This document shows, piece by piece, positions 63,640-64,000 of a DNA stretch of 64,000 nt. This DNA is from Cristatella mucedo (lineage: Eukaryota; Bryozoa; Phylactolaemata; Cristatellidae). Location: assembly GCA_009760855.2 (NCBI GenBank), contig WPIO01000032.1:1467001-1531000 (forward strand), read 5' to 3'. Position numbers and translations under genes: made by a program. The notes beneath the pieces are model-generated. The model searched no databases. It was given only the letters and a program-made list of their open reading frames with translations, and had not been told where the DNA came from. Each line of letters opens with the position of its first letter. Position 1 is the first letter of the stretch.

Positions 63640-64000
63640 ATAACATGGAACTCTTGACCCTGACTTTGATCTACAAATACTTTCAGTGAAACTCAATAGT
63701 TTGCTTTACCACCTCTAAAATATTCTGACAGCCTATAAGGATTCATGCTATTTTATTCGGAGACTTAATGGACAACATCTCAAGTTCATCTACTGGATCC
63801 GCTGAACATTAGTTGGTCGCTCGAAATATTTGATTCCGAGAAAATCAAAAAAACATTACCAGTTATTTATACTATCATGCAGTGCTAGCACTGAATTCCT
63901 TTTTTGAAAGACCCGTTTAGCGAGAATTTCACATTTACTCGGTTTTACTCTGTCGGACTTTTACTGCCATCCATCGGACGCTCAAAGCAGCATGACATTG
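63640..64000. other. No supported gene
   Basis: AT-rich end of the window without recognisable features. Confidence 0.4.

Overview
The window is nuclear DNA of an invertebrate metazoan. This follows from spliced genes with GT-AG introns, several non-LTR retrotransposon (LINE) and tRNA-derived SINE families, a hAT-like DNA transposon remnant and long (CT/AG)n microsatellites. The phylum cannot be read safely; multidomain secreted cystatins would suit a flatworm or another lophotrochozoan, but that is only a guess.

Region 1 (1 to about 11,400) is the right part of an endogenous Maverick/Polinton (adintovirus)-like DNA virus. It is AT-rich, gene-dense, intronless and uses both strands. Its genes are a stand-alone parvovirus-type phospholipase A2 protein, an HNH-AP2 endonuclease, a large membrane protein, three tandem genes with phage-tail-fibre-like repeats, six small minus-strand genes of unknown function and a protein-primed family B DNA polymerase (PolB). 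PolB carries seven frameshifts and one nonsense codon, and other genes are also broken, so the copy is decayed or damaged by homopolymer sequencing errors. No integrase, packaging ATPase, protease or capsid gene lies in the window; they may lie to the left. The right terminus abuts the 5' part of a LINE near 11,399.

Region 2 (11.4-26.7 kb) and region 4 (32.1-59.5 kb) hold almost only transposon wreckage: one main CR1/L2-like LINE family, a second LINE family, two SINE families, a hAT-type transposase pseudogene and simple repeats. The SINE family with (G/A)-rich tail copies shares its 3' end with the main LINE.

Region 3 (26,748-32,110, minus) and region 5 (59.7-62.4 kb, minus) are GC-richer and each contains a secreted multidomain cystatin (papain-family cysteine protease inhibitor) gene that I assembled from splice sites. 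The first (cystatin gene B) has 12 exons, four cystatin domains, 414 codons and a polyadenylation signal. The second (cystatin gene A) has a signal peptide and two domains; its last exon is uncertain. Both keep the same intron positions and phases, including an intron that splits the QxVxG inhibitory loop in all six domains, so they descend from one multidomain or repeatedly duplicated ancestor.
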